From contig CAKUSP010000001.1 in NCBI GenBank assembly GCA_934680015.1, forward strand, positions 124,001 to 188,000: a stretch of 64,000 nucleotides of DNA. The letters are read 5' to 3'. This stretch comes from an uncultured Bacteroidales bacterium (GTDB lineage Bacteria > Bacteroidota > Bacteroidia > Bacteroidales > UBA932). Below the pieces are notes generated by a model. That model made no database searches and had not been told where the DNA came from. It saw nothing but the letters and a program-made list of their open reading frames with translations. This document shows, one piece after another, positions 35,267 through 45,040 of the stretch. Position 1 is the first letter of the stretch, and every line of letters starts with the position of its first letter. The position numbers were made by a program, and so were the translations under genes.

Positions 35267-36746
35267 ATCTTTTACTTTCTGGCAGTGGCGTATCATCGTG
35301 GTGTCCATGGTGGTATATGCCATATATTATTTTGTCCGAAAGAACTTTTCGATTGCTATGCCTGGCCTTACCGCCGAATATGGCATTACGAATACCAGTT
35401 TCGGCATTATAATAGCCCTAGGCTCGCTAATTTATGGCTTGAGCCGTTTTATAAATGGTTTTATAGTTGAGAAAGTAAGCACTAAGCTGTTTATGGCTAT
35501 AGGCTTGTTTTTATGCGCTTTGGCCAATTTCTGTTTCGGCTTCGGTGTGGACCTTTCGTACTATATTACCGGGGTGCATGAGGGCCCGCAGTTTATCAAT
35601 ATGCTCGTGCTGGTGATGGGGGTAACCATAGCTTTAAATCAGTATTTTCAAGGTTTTGGCTATCCTCCTTGTGCCAGAATGCTTCCTCAATGGATAGCCC
35701 CTTCAGAGTTATCTACAAAGATGAGTATATGGAATACTTCGCACAGTATAGGCTCCTTTGCCGCTGTGGTGATATGTGGGCTTATCATGACAAATATGGG
35801 TGCCGATATGAGCGGAGACAGCTCTATCGTGTCGCGTATCACGGCCAATCTTGCATCCACCATAAAAGGGTGGGATGGTATGAGTTCCGTAGAACAAAGT
35901 GAAAAGATAATGAGTTATGCTTCACATTATGGGGCGTGGCGTTGGTGCTTTTTGATCCCTGGAATAGTGGCTGTAGGAGGCGCTGTGATTTGTCTGCTTG
36001 GCCTAAAGGACACTCCGCAAAGTGTGGGACTTCCTGAGGTTAAGGGCACTGATACGGGAAAGGAGAAGATTAATGACATTCCGGGAGCTCATAAGGCATT
36101 CTTGAGACATATGGTATTTAAAAACAAATGGGTCTGGATGCTTTCTATTGCCAATGTATTTGTTTATGTACTTCGTATGGGAGTTCTGGATTGGGGGCCT
36201 AAATTCTTGACTGAAGATAGGGGCATGAATATAAAAGGTGCGGCTTGGTCAGTAGCTGTTTTTGAACTTACCGCTGTGGTGGGGACCATATTTGCCGGAT
36301 GGGCCTCTGATCATATTTTCAAGGGGCGCTCTCATAGAATGTGCCTTTTTTCTATGATAGGTGCGGTGATCTTTTTTTCTATATTTGCCCTATGTGAAGG
36401 TCTAAGTCCTGTAGCTTCCACTATCGTGCTTGCTCTAAGTGGGTTCTGCATATATGGTCCTCAGGCGCTTATCGGTATAGGCTCTGCCAATCAAGCCACT
36501 AAAGAGGCTTCTGCCACGGCCAATGGCCTGGCTGGCATATGTGGATACATCGGTTCCGCGCTTTCCGCTTTAGGTGTGGGATTTATAGCCGATCATTTCG
36601 GATGGAAATATGTGTTTATTACATTTATAGCTATAGGAATTATAGGTTCTTTAGTGTTTCTTTTCATGTGGAAAGCTCCGCGTGATGGGTATGAAAGAAG
36701 TCGCAATTTTACAAAATATATTTTAGGAGAAAATCATGAAGAATAG
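35256..36746 (+). CDS. glpT: Glycerol-3-phosphate transporter (MFS)
   Basis: 496 residues with ~12 transmembrane helices. OPA-family signatures are FWQWRIIVVSMVVYAIYYFV followed by RKNFSIAMPGL, YFQGFGYPPCARML, and IYGPQALIGIGSANQATKEA late in the protein. It imports sn-glycerol-3-phosphate in exchange for phosphate. An insertion of about 50 residues after helix 5 (DMSGDSSIVSRITANLASTI) is longer than in E. coli GlpT. It is the fourth gene of the glp operon and overlaps the next gene. Confidence 0.9.
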   Translation: MKNKSFTFWQWRIIVVSMVVYAIYYFVRKNFSIAMPGLTAEYGITNTSFGIIIALGSLIYGLSRFINGFIVEKVSTKLFMAIGLFLCALANFCFGFGVDLSYYITGVHEGPQFINMLVLVMGVTIALNQYFQGFGYPPCARMLPQWIAPSELSTKMSIWNTSHSIGSFAAVVICGLIMTNMGADMSGDSSIVSRITANLASTIKGWDGMSSVEQSEKIMSYASHYGAWRWCFLIPGIVAVGGAVICLLGLKDTPQSVGLPEVKGTDTGKEKINDIPGAHKAFLRHMVFKNKWVWMLSIANVFVYVLRMGVLDWGPKFLTEDRGMNIKGAAWSVAVFELTAVVGTIFAGWASDHIFKGRSHRMCLFSMIGAVIFFSIFALCEGLSPVASTIVLALSGFCIYGPQALIGIGSANQATKEASATANGLAGICGYIGSALSALGVGFIADHFGWKYVFITFIAIGIIGSLVFLFMWKAPRDGYERSRNFTKYILGENHEE

Positions 36747-38625
36747 TCGCTGCTTATCACTTTTGTTCTTGCTTATCCTTTGTTTTTCGTGCCGGCAAGA
36801 GGATCCTGTAAGCCCGGATAAACCAGAACCACCTACTCCTACACCTGAGCCATCTGAATATATAACGGATGCTGAGCTTATCTCTTCTATGTGGCATAGT
36901 CGTTTTGCCGATGGGCTTAATTTTACCTCTTCCGAGGATGTTCAAAAAGCCAAGTGGGTATTGAATGGGAAAGCTCAATCGACTTATAGAAAGTCGCTTA
37001 GAAATGCTTCTTCTGATCTTCGCTATGAATTTGTAGGAGCGGAATGTATGAGGTTCGTTTCAGAATCGGACGGATATGCTCTGACACTTCCTCTCGATTT
37101 GGGGCTTACGGCAGATTACACTCTGGCAAAGTATGGCCAACGCTTCGAGAGTTCTGATGTCTGCCTTCGGGTAACTCTGGAAAGGGTGAATCCGTATCCG
37201 GCGACGCAGGAGTATTATAAGATTTACACTGGCGAATGGCTTGATAGGTATATTAATAACTCCGCGTATATATCTCAAAATGGATTGCAGTACATAGAGA
37301 ATACAGTGTTAGAGGATGAAACTCTTATGGAAGGATATAGTGTAAATATCTATTCTATAAAGGCTAAAGGGTTGGATATGCCGTATTATAAGATAGCTCT
37401 AGTGCGTCCAGTAGGTCAGTGGGCCAAGTTTGGATTCTTGCTTTTCAAATGCCGGAACAGTTCTGATTTAGGCCAATTCGAGTCTATCCTTAAAACATTT
37501 AAGGTAATATCTAATTTTGGTACTTCTAAAAACTATCTGGAACCTCAAAAGGCTCTCGCTAATCCTAAGTGGAATGCTCGGACTGCGCGTTATTATGAAA
37601 AGTTGCTCTCTCAGAAGACTTTCGATTTCGGTGTATTCAGTTACAGCATGCCTGGTGATAATGAACCGGATAATGTGGCTGCACAGCGAGAAAAACTTCG
37701 CGCAGAGACAGATAGACTCGAAAAAGCTTTTGGACGTCATTTTGATATTATGCCTACATACACGCATATCGCATGGTATTCTTCAAAGATGGAGTTCCCT
37801 TCTACATTAGCGACAGAATTCGCCGGTGGTGATGGTTTTAACTCTAAGCCTGTGCTTCAGTTTACATATCAATTTACTACGAATAATAACAATGTCAGTT
37901 CGTACAATACCACCGAGTGCCAAACTCCAATGTTTGATATACTTAGGGGCGAGTACGATGATGATTTTAAGAAGCTAGCCTCGCAGATTAAGGCTTATTC
38001 TGCGCCCGTACTGTTCAGACTTAACAACGAGATGAATTCTGACTGGACAAGTTATTGTGGCATGATGACTCTATGTGATCCGGAGATTTTCATTCAGACA
38101 TGGAGGTATCTTTACGATTTGTTTGAAAGAGAGGGAGTCGATAATTGTATATGGATATTCAACCCTATAGCTGTTAGCTGCCCTTATTCAAGGTGGGGAG
38201 AGAACCTTTCGTATTATCCTGGTAATGACTATGTACAGGCTCTTGGTGTTACTAATTATGAGATGGGAAACAATGTTCCGTTCGAGTCTTTTAGGGATCG
38301 TTATACGCTAGTTTACGATACGAATAAGGATCTTTTCGGGCAGATGCCATGGATTATCAGTGAGTTTGCATGTGGAAGTGGTGGCGCTACATCGGGAGAA
38401 GAAATGAGGAACGCTTCTTATCAGGCGCAATGGGTTCATGATATGTTCCAGGATTTTATAGATTATGACGCAAATCCATATCTTCATCCCTTGAAGGGAG
38501 GTGTCTGGTTTAACTGTAACGATTATTCTGGAGAACAGACAACTAACTTCCTGAGATTAGATCCTTCACTTACTCAGACATTAGAAGAGTTCCGGTGGGG
38601 ATTTGAAAATATGTACAAAAATTAG
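36736..38625 (+). CDS. GH26-like glycoside hydrolase lipoprotein
   Basis: 629 residues. A lipoprotein signal (FLLILCFSCRQ) is followed by a Pro-rich linker, an N-terminal beta domain of ~230 residues, and a TIM-barrel part from ~275. The barrel has RLNNEMNSDW (E432, candidate acid/base) and WIISEFACGSGG (E543, candidate nucleophile), in the spacing of clan GH-A family 26 (beta-mannanases and relatives). The His normally before the acid/base Glu is Asn here, so it belongs to a divergent branch. It is probably anchored in the outer membrane and acts on an external glycan. The start overlaps the glpT stop by 11 bp, so it is co-transcribed with the glp genes. Confidence 0.72.
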   Translation: MKNSRCLSLLFLLILCFSCRQEDPVSPDKPEPPTPTPEPSEYITDAELISSMWHSRFADGLNFTSSEDVQKAKWVLNGKAQSTYRKSLRNASSDLRYEFVGAECMRFVSESDGYALTLPLDLGLTADYTLAKYGQRFESSDVCLRVTLERVNPYPATQEYYKIYTGEWLDRYINNSAYISQNGLQYIENTVLEDETLMEGYSVNIYSIKAKGLDMPYYKIALVRPVGQWAKFGFLLFKCRNSSDLGQFESILKTFKVISNFGTSKNYLEPQKALANPKWNARTARYYEKLLSQKTFDFGVFSYSMPGDNEPDNVAAQREKLRAETDRLEKAFGRHFDIMPTYTHIAWYSSKMEFPSTLATEFAGGDGFNSKPVLQFTYQFTTNNNNVSSYNTTECQTPMFDILRGEYDDDFKKLASQIKAYSAPVLFRLNNEMNSDWTSYCGMMTLCDPEIFIQTWRYLYDLFEREGVDNCIWIFNPIAVSCPYSRWGENLSYYPGNDYVQALGVTNYEMGNNVPFESFRDRYTLVYDTNKDLFGQMPWIISEFACGSGGATSGEEMRNASYQAQWVHDMFQDFIDYDANPYLHPLKGGVWFNCNDYSGEQTTNFLRLDPSLTQTLEEFRWGFENMYKN

Positions 38626-38632
38626 AAAAAAA

Positions 38633-38664
38633 TTTGCATATTTCAGACTGATTGCCTACATTTG
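38633..38664 (+). promoter_or_regulatory. Promoter of the tRNA-Lys pair
   Basis: TTTG (38633-38636) and TACATTTG (38657-38664) match the Bacteroides -33/-7 consensus with 20 bases between them. The start point would be about 15 bases before the first tRNA. Confidence 0.7.
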
Positions 38665-38685
38665 CAATCCCTTTCGAGGGCGGAA

Positions 38686-38758
38686 GACTCGTTAGCTCAG
38701 TAGGTAGAGCATCACACTTTTAATGTGGGGGTCTCGGGTTCGAGCCCCGAACGAGTCA
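38686..38758 (+). tRNA. tRNA-Lys (anticodon TTT)
   Basis: 73 nt. The acceptor stem GACTCGT/ACGAGTC, D arm TAGCTCAGTAGGTAGAGCA, anticodon loop CTTTTAA with TTT, and T arm GGGTTCGAGCCC are all present. The discriminator is A and CCA is not encoded. A second tRNA-Lys follows 19 bp downstream. Confidence 0.95.
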
Positions 38759-38777
38759 CAAGTTTGAAATATGTTTT

Positions 38778-38850
38778 GCATCCTTAGCTCAGTTGGTAGA
38801 GCAACTGACTCTTAATCAGTGGGTCTAGGGTTCGAATCCCTAAGGATGCA
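38778..38850 (+). tRNA. tRNA-Lys (anticodon CTT)
   Basis: 73 nt. The acceptor stem GCATCCT/AGGATGC, anticodon loop CTCTTAA with CTT (stem ACTGA/TCAGT) and T arm AGGGTTCGAATCCCT are intact. CCA is not encoded. It reads AAG codons and complements the TTT isoacceptor just upstream. Confidence 0.95.
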
Positions 38851-38851
38851 C

Positions 38852-38890
38852 AAAAGGCGGTTAGAAGTGAAAACTTGTAACCGCCTTTTT
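38852..38890. terminator. Bidirectional rho-independent terminator
   Basis: A 12-bp inverted repeat (AAAAGGCGGTTA / TAACCGCCTTTT) with a short loop ends in a T-run. The A-run on the other side makes it usable from both strands, ending the tRNA transcript on + and ffh on -. Confidence 0.88.
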
Positions 38891-38892
38891 GT

Positions 38893-40212
38893 TTATCTCA
38901 GTCCTTTAAGTCTTGCCGCCAGTGACCCGTCCATGGCCATCTTCATCATCTTTTGTGAATTTTCAAACTGCTTGATCAGTTTGTTCACATCGGCTATGCT
39001 GGTCCCGGAGCCTGCTGCGATTCGTTTTCTTCTGGAACCGTTAAGGCATTCTGGGTGTTCTCTCTCGTATGGAGTCATGCTCTTTATTATAGCTTCAGTA
39101 CCTTTAAAGGCTTTGTCGTTATCGATATCTACATCTTTTAGCGCTTTCCCCATGCCTGGAAGCATGCCGGCCAAATCCTTTATATCACCCATCTTACGTA
39201 CTTGCTGTATCTGGTCGTAGAAGTCGTTGAAGTTAAATCTGCCTTTGGCGATTTTCTTTTTCATCTCACGAGCCTGCTTCTCATCGTACTGTTCTTGGGC
39301 TTTTTCAACGAGCGATACCACATCGCCCATTCCGAGTATACGATCCGCGGCTCTTTCTGGGTAAAAGACGTCAAGGGCTTCCATCTTTTCGCCTGTACTT
39401 ACGAATTTTATAGGCTTCCCGCTGACTGCCTTTACAGATAGGGCGGCACCACCGCGTGTGTCACCATCCATCTTGGTAAGAACCACGCCATCGTAGTCTA
39501 TGGCATCGTTAAAGGCTTTAGCGCTAAGAACTGCATCCTGTCCTGTCATGGCATCCACGACAAAAAGGGATTCGCTAGGGCTTACTGCTTGATGCATCGC
39601 TCTTATTTCCTGCATCAGTTCTTCATCTACGGCTAGGCGTCCTGCTGTATCGACAATAACTGTGTCGTAGCCATCAGTTTTAGCCTGACTTATGGCCTGT
39701 TTAGCAACTTTGATAGGGTCTTTTTCATCATCTATGCTGAATACGGTAACGCCTATTCCTTGGGCAAGAGTCTTTAGCTGTTCTATGGCAGCAGGCCTAA
39801 ATGTATCACAGGCTGCCAGGAGTACTTTGCGCCCTTTTTTCTTTAGGTATAGGGCCAATTTACCACAAAATGTGGTTTTACCGGAACCATTAAGACCCGC
39901 AACTAGTACGACGGCAGGAGAGCCTTTCAGATTGATAGAGGACGACTCGCTTCCCATGAACTGAGCAAGTTCATCGTGAACTATCTTTATCATCATCTGC
40001 TGCGGCTTTACGGCGGTAAGCACATTTGAGCCTATGGCTTTTTTCTTTACCTCATCGCAGAATTCTTTAGCTACCTTATAACTGACATCGGCATCGAGCA
40101 GCGCTCGGCGTACTTCTTTAAGGGTTTCGGATATGTTGATTTCGGTGATTTTTCCTTCACCTTTCAGGTTTTTAAGTGAGCGTTCTAATTTTTCACTGAG
40201 GTTCTCAAACAT
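38893..40212 (-). CDS. ffh: Signal recognition particle protein Ffh
   Basis: About 439 residues. The N domain (MFENLSEKLERSLKNLKG) precedes the G domain with GLNGSGKTTFCGKL (P-loop), DTFRPAAIEQL, DTAGRL and TKMDGDTRGGA, and then the M domain with its Met-rich segment (NSQKMMKMAMDG). It is the cytosolic GTPase that directs nascent membrane proteins to FtsY/SecYEG. ATG at 40212 is the conserved start; an upstream in-frame ATG adds ten unrelated residues. A TAAATTTG element on the minus strand at 40240-40247 is a likely -7 box. Confidence 0.95.
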   Translation of the reverse strand: MFENLSEKLERSLKNLKGEGKITEINISETLKEVRRALLDADVSYKVAKEFCDEVKKKAIGSNVLTAVKPQQMMIKIVHDELAQFMGSESSSINLKGSPAVVLVAGLNGSGKTTFCGKLALYLKKKGRKVLLAACDTFRPAAIEQLKTLAQGIGVTVFSIDDEKDPIKVAKQAISQAKTDGYDTVIVDTAGRLAVDEELMQEIRAMHQAVSPSESLFVVDAMTGQDAVLSAKAFNDAIDYDGVVLTKMDGDTRGGAALSVKAVSGKPIKFVSTGEKMEALDVFYPERAADRILGMGDVVSLVEKAQEQYDEKQAREMKKKIAKGRFNFNDFYDQIQQVRKMGDIKDLAGMLPGMGKALKDVDIDNDKAFKGTEAIIKSMTPYEREHPECLNGSRRKRIAAGSGTSIADVNKLIKQFENSQKMMKMAMDGSLAARLKGLR

Positions 40213-40275
40213 AATCAGTCTCTTTTGAAAATTGAGGAACAAATTTAAGGATTTTATATGTATTTTTGCCCTTAT

Positions 40276-42003
40276 ATGAAAAGATTTTCTTTAATAGCAT
40301 TTGCTGCCGCTCTTTTGCTTGCAAGTTGTAATGAACGAAGCGGTGAATATACGCTGGATATATTGGCCACGAACGATGTCCATGGTGCATGGTTCGATCG
40401 TAATTATGTGGATGGAAAGTTAAAGTCCTCTCTAATGGCTGTCAATACTTATGTGGACAGTATCCGAAACGCTAGAGGAAGGGATAATGTATTGTTATTG
40501 GACTCAGGTGATTGCCTGCAGGGCGATAATGCTGCCTATTATTTTAATTATGTCGATACTTTAGATGTCCATCTGTTTCCTAGGATTGCCAAGTACATGG
40601 GGTACGATGCCATAACTGTCGGGAACCACGATATAGAAACTGGCCCAAGGGTTTATGATAGGGTCACAAAGGAATTGGCCAGTAGAGGTATTCCATTTCT
40701 GGCAGGAAATGCTCTTAAATCGGATGGAACGCCGTATTTTCCTGAATATAAATTATTTAGGCGTGGTGGGCTAAAGGTTCTTGTGCTAGGTTATACTAAT
40801 CCTAACATACAGGCATGGCTGGATAAGAGCTTGTGGCCGGAGATGGATTTCGTTTCACTTATCCCATTTGTTCAAGAAAGAGTCGATGCTATAAAAGAGC
40901 AAACTTCACCTGATGTGGTAGTAGTTAGTGTTCATAGCGGTACAGGTAAAGGAGATGGCTCTATATTGGAGGCTCAGGGGCTTGATCTTTTCAGGAGTCT
41001 GAAGGGTGTGGATGTGCTGCTATGCTCCCACGACCATCTTCCGAGAGTGGAGAATTCAGATAGTATATGCTTGGTTAACACAGGGAGCCGTGCCAAGAAT
41101 TTAGGCCATGTCACTTTAACTCTAAAATACGAAAAGGGTAAACTGGTGTCAAAGACCATTGGCTCGGAGTTGATAAAAATAGATCCGCGCAGAGTGGATC
41201 AGAAGGTGAAGGCGTTTTTCGCTTCAGATTATGATAAGGTGAAGGCTTTCACTTTGAAGCCTGTAGGCTCTCTTGGGGAAGATCTTTACACGCGATACGC
41301 TTTTGCCGGGCCATGTTTTTATATGTCTCTTATCCATAAAGTTCAGTTGAGTGAAAGCGGTGCTGATATATCATTTAGTGCTCCACTTACTTTTAATGGT
41401 AAATTATCTAAAGGTCAGTTAGTCTTTAATGATATGTTCACGCTTTATCCTTATGAGAATAGCCTATGCGTGCTTTCTTTGACGGGGAAGGAGATAAAGG
41501 ATTATCTGGAGTTTTCTTATGATAGATGGATAAAGAATCCTGAGGCGGATGGACATATATTCAGAATGTCGTCTCGCTCAAGTGAGCGCTATGATACTTC
41601 GCGCTGGTCTTTTGATTATCCGAGTTTTAATTTTGATAGTGCTGCAGGGGTAAACTATACTGTAGATGTGACTAAGCCTTATGGGCAGCGGGTAGTTATA
41701 AGTACACTTTCCGATGGTGGAGTCTTTAATATGGACGCTACGTATAGCGTGGCTATGACTTCTTATCGTGCTGCCGGGGGAGGAGACCTTCTTTTAAAGG
41801 GCGCCGGTCTTGATAGAGACCAATTATCTCAAAGACTCATAGCTCGTTATCCAGAAATAAGAGATATGGTTTATAAATTCATCAGCTCTCATAAAGAGAT
41901 ATCTGAAAGTGAGTTAAGTGGCATAGGAAACTGGAGTTTTATTCCATCTCGCGTGGCCACTCCGTCTTTAAAACGGGATATGTCTTTACTATTCGCACTT
42001 TAG
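40276..42003 (+). CDS. 5'-nucleotidase/UshA-family metallophosphatase lipoprotein
   Basis: About 575 residues. The lipobox is LLLASC (Cys ~18). The metallophosphatase domain has LATNDVHGAW, LLDSGDCLQGD, VGNHDIETG, VSVHSGTGKG and CSHDHLPRV, a complete metal-binding set. The C-terminal 5'-nucleotidase domain has FNDMFTLYPYENSLCVLSLTG, YTVDVTKPYGQRV and YRAAGGGD. It should hydrolyse nucleotides or 2',3'-cyclic phosphodiesters at the cell envelope. It is transcribed away from ffh across a 63-bp gap. Confidence 0.88.
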   Translation: MKRFSLIAFAAALLLASCNERSGEYTLDILATNDVHGAWFDRNYVDGKLKSSLMAVNTYVDSIRNARGRDNVLLLDSGDCLQGDNAAYYFNYVDTLDVHLFPRIAKYMGYDAITVGNHDIETGPRVYDRVTKELASRGIPFLAGNALKSDGTPYFPEYKLFRRGGLKVLVLGYTNPNIQAWLDKSLWPEMDFVSLIPFVQERVDAIKEQTSPDVVVVSVHSGTGKGDGSILEAQGLDLFRSLKGVDVLLCSHDHLPRVENSDSICLVNTGSRAKNLGHVTLTLKYEKGKLVSKTIGSELIKIDPRRVDQKVKAFFASDYDKVKAFTLKPVGSLGEDLYTRYAFAGPCFYMSLIHKVQLSESGADISFSAPLTFNGKLSKGQLVFNDMFTLYPYENSLCVLSLTGKEIKDYLEFSYDRWIKNPEADGHIFRMSSRSSERYDTSRWSFDYPSFNFDSAAGVNYTVDVTKPYGQRVVISTLSDGGVFNMDATYSVAMTSYRAAGGGDLLLKGAGLDRDQLSQRLIARYPEIRDMVYKFISSHKEISESELSGIGNWSFIPSRVATPSLKRDMSLLFAL

Positions 42004-42010
42004 CAGTTCT

Positions 42011-43744
42011 TTATGCCAATTCTGAAAGTTCAAGCCATCGGGTTTCCTTGATGTCTTGAACTTTTTTTAGTTCCTGATATTCCTGGCTTGCTTTCTGGAG
42101 TTCGGCAAAATCAGTGGTGCCCCCATTTAACTTTCCTTCCAGGACTTTTATTTTCTTTTCTATTTCGGCCAATTCATTTTCCAACTCCTCCATTTCCCGT
42201 TTTTCTTTATAGGATAGTTTACGGGGCCGCTCTGGCTTTATGTTATTGTTAACTGTAGGGGTGGGCTTGGATTTGGCTTTCTGCTCGCTTTGGTAATCTT
42301 TTATAAATGAACGGTATTCTGTGTAATTCCCTATAAAGTCTTTTACTATTCCATCACCGCAGAAAACGAAAAGGTGATCTACGATTCTATCCAGGAAATG
42401 CCTGTCGTGAGAGACTATGATTAAAGACCCCTTGAAATCTAGCAGGTATTCTTCTAAAATGTTTAGAGTAACTATATCGAGGTCGTTAGTAGGCTCATCC
42501 AGTATGAGCAGATTAGGGTTTTTCATTAGAATGGTAAGCAGGTAAAGCCTACGTTTTTCTCCTCCCGAGAGCTTGCTGACCTTATTGGAAAGCATATCGT
42601 GGGGGAAAAGGAATTGGCTTAGAAGGTGGGTGTCAGGCACGGTTTCCAAAACAGTCGCATCCTCCTCGAAGGCCATGATATTTTGTCTATAATATCCTAT
42701 TTTAAGTGATTCTCCACGTTCAATGACTCCAGAAGTTCGACCGCCTTCAGTGTCTTGTCCTAGGAGTAAGCCTAAAAAGGTGCTTTTACCTACACCATTG
42801 GCCCCTACTATACCCACTCTTTCGTAGCGCTGAAAGTTATAGGTGAAGTCTTTCAGGTAGCATTTGTCGCCATAGTAGAAAGACAAATGTTTGCAGTTTA
42901 TTATTTTATTCCCAAGACGACTTCCACTTCCCATTTCTTTAAATGAGACTTGGCTTTGAGTGTAAACCTGCTCGGCGCGGTCTTTTAGATCCCAAAAGGC
43001 TTGTTTGCGATATTTGGCTTTTCCGCTTCTGGCGCATGGGCTTGAGTGCATCCATTCAAGTTCGCGTCGTAGTACATTGCGTATTTTATCCGTTTGCGCA
43101 TTATAGTTCGAGATGCGCTCATCCCTTTTCTCAAGGTAATTCTCGTAGTCGCCTTTATATATGTAGATAGCCCCGTGGTCTAGTTCCATTATGGTATTGC
43201 ATACCCTATCTAGAAAATACCTATCGTGAGTCACCATAAAAAGTGTACAACGAGAACGTTTAAGGTATGACTCAAGGTACTCTATGGCATCCAGATCAAG
43301 ATGGTTCGTGGGTTCATCCATTATTAAAAAGTCAGCGTCCTGGGCCAGCATCTGTGTCAGAGCTACACGCTTGATTTCTCCACCAGATAGTTCGGCCAAT
43401 CTTTGCCCTGGCTTTAGTGCGAATTCATCTAGTATTTTTCTAGCTCTCAGTTGAAAGTCAGCGTCTTGCCCATCCATGATCTGTTCTGCGATGGTGTTAT
43501 CTGCGCAGTATTCGAATTCCTGTGAGAGGAAAGCGATTTTGACATCTTTTAGAAACCTTATTTTGCCACCGGAGTCGGAACTGTCTTTACCAGCAAGGAT
43601 TTTCATAAGAGATGTTTTCCCGGTCCCGTTAGGGGCTATGAGTGCTATTTTATCGCCTTCGTTAATATTGAAAGCTATATTTTCGAATAGAATTTTCGGT
43701 CCATAGGACTTCGAAATATTCTCAACTTGAAGGAATGACGGCAT
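42011..43744 (-). CDS. ABC-F family ATPase (Uup-like)
   Basis: 577 residues with two ABC cassettes and no membrane segments. Cassette 1 has APNGTGKTS, LSGGEIKR and LIMDEPTNHLD. Cassette 2 has GANGVGKST, LSGGEKRRL and LILDEPTNDLD. Between them is the linker, and at the C-terminus a charged coiled coil (EKREMEELENELAEIEKK) as in Uup. ABC-F proteins act on ribosomes or, for Uup, in ribosome and DNA maintenance. It is convergent with the nucleotidase gene, with a 7-bp gap. Confidence 0.9.
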   Translation of the reverse strand: MPSFLQVENISKSYGPKILFENIAFNINEGDKIALIAPNGTGKTSLMKILAGKDSSDSGGKIRFLKDVKIAFLSQEFEYCADNTIAEQIMDGQDADFQLRARKILDEFALKPGQRLAELSGGEIKRVALTQMLAQDADFLIMDEPTNHLDLDAIEYLESYLKRSRCTLFMVTHDRYFLDRVCNTIMELDHGAIYIYKGDYENYLEKRDERISNYNAQTDKIRNVLRRELEWMHSSPCARSGKAKYRKQAFWDLKDRAEQVYTQSQVSFKEMGSGSRLGNKIINCKHLSFYYGDKCYLKDFTYNFQRYERVGIVGANGVGKSTFLGLLLGQDTEGGRTSGVIERGESLKIGYYRQNIMAFEEDATVLETVPDTHLLSQFLFPHDMLSNKVSKLSGGEKRRLYLLTILMKNPNLLILDEPTNDLDIVTLNILEEYLLDFKGSLIIVSHDRHFLDRIVDHLFVFCGDGIVKDFIGNYTEYRSFIKDYQSEQKAKSKPTPTVNNNIKPERPRKLSYKEKREMEELENELAEIEKKIKVLEGKLNGGTTDFAELQKASQEYQELKKVQDIKETRWLELSELA

Positions 43745-43783
43745 ATCTCGCTAATGTAATAATTTTATCTTAAATTTGCGACT

Positions 43784-45016
43784 ATGAAAAGACTTGTTTG
43801 TATTTTAGTTGTAATTTTATCATTCTATTTGGGTGCTGGAGCTCAAGAAAAAGTTAGTGGCTGGAATATCGGACCGCTTCCATGTGTGTCATATAATTCT
43901 GATCTAGGTTTTCAATATGGAGTGTGTGCCGATGTGTTTTATTATGGGGATGGATCTCTGTTCCCTGAATATGAACACCGGTTCTATGTCGAAGCATCAC
44001 GGTACACTAAAGGGCAGACACTGCTTCACGCACAATATGACAGTAAGCACCTTATACCTGGGGTTAGGGTAACGGGCGCCATTAGTTACCAGTATGATCC
44101 TTTGTACTATTTCTATGGATTTAATGGGGCAGTGCCATACGAAAAAAAGAACGATCTCAATGCATCGTCCCATACCGCTATGTATAATTATCAGAGGGGT
44201 ATGCTTAGGGTGCTTTTGGATTTTCAAGGTCGTATTTCTGATAACTTGAATTGGGTAGCGGGAACATCGTTTTGGAATTTTGTTAATAAAGATTTTTCTT
44301 CGGATAAATATTTGCCTGAAACCTCTTTATATCATCAGTATGTGGCTTTGTCTAAGATACCATCAGTTCAGGCTAAAGGCGGAGCTCATCTAGAATTAAA
44401 GTCTGGATTAGTTTTTGACTCGCGAGATGAGGAGGCAGCTCCGTCAAAGGGTGTCTGGGCCGAGGCTTATCTTAATGGTTCTCCTAAATTGTTCGGAGTA
44501 CAGAGTGGCTATCTTAAACTAATTGCACACTTTAGACAATATCTTTCACTTTTTAACGATGATCGTTTTGTCCTCGCATATCACCTAGGATATCAGGATA
44601 TTATAGCTGGCGAAATGCCATTTTATATGTTGCCTGTTATTAATACTTTGTATCTGCGACAGACGGGCTCGGAAGGCTTGGGAGGCATTAACACTGTGCG
44701 TGGCTTAATACAGAATAGGCTTGTGGGCGAGGGCTATCTTTGGGGTAATTTTGAATTCAGGGCACGGCTTTTGGAGTTTTCTTTTCTCGGCCAATCATGG
44801 TATCTTGCGGCCAATCCTTTTGTTGATGCAGGTTATATTACCAGGGCATACCATGAGGATGTGTTCGGAGTAGGCGACAGGTACGCTGTTTCTGCTGGAG
44901 CAGGATTAAAATTGGCCATGAATAGAAATTTTATAATCAGCGTTGAAGCTGCGCAGGTGATCGGTCATAATGAGTATCCTATGGGGCTTACTATAGCGCT
45001 GAATTATATTTTTTAG
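43784..45016 (+). CDS. Omp85/BamA-like outer-membrane beta-barrel protein
   Basis: 410 residues. A signal peptide (MKRLVCILVVILSFYLGAGA) is followed by alternating beta strands, and the C-terminus (EAAQVIGHNEYPMGLTIALN, then YIF) ends in an aromatic residue as barrel proteins do. DSRDEEAAPSKGVWAEA and GGINTVRGLIQNRLVGEGYLWG resemble the surface-antigen D15 domain. POTRA repeats are absent, so it is a short member. The function is unknown. A TAAATTTG box (43771-43778) lies only 5 bp before the ATG, giving a very short leader if it is used. Confidence 0.78.
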   Translation: MKRLVCILVVILSFYLGAGAQEKVSGWNIGPLPCVSYNSDLGFQYGVCADVFYYGDGSLFPEYEHRFYVEASRYTKGQTLLHAQYDSKHLIPGVRVTGAISYQYDPLYYFYGFNGAVPYEKKNDLNASSHTAMYNYQRGMLRVLLDFQGRISDNLNWVAGTSFWNFVNKDFSSDKYLPETSLYHQYVALSKIPSVQAKGGAHLELKSGLVFDSRDEEAAPSKGVWAEAYLNGSPKLFGVQSGYLKLIAHFRQYLSLFNDDRFVLAYHLGYQDIIAGEMPFYMLPVINTLYLRQTGSEGLGGINTVRGLIQNRLVGEGYLWGNFEFRARLLEFSFLGQSWYLAANPFVDAGYITRAYHEDVFGVGDRYAVSAGAGLKLAMNRNFIISVEAAQVIGHNEYPMGLTIALNYIF

Positions 45017-45040
45017 TGTTGAAAGTCACATAATAAAGAA

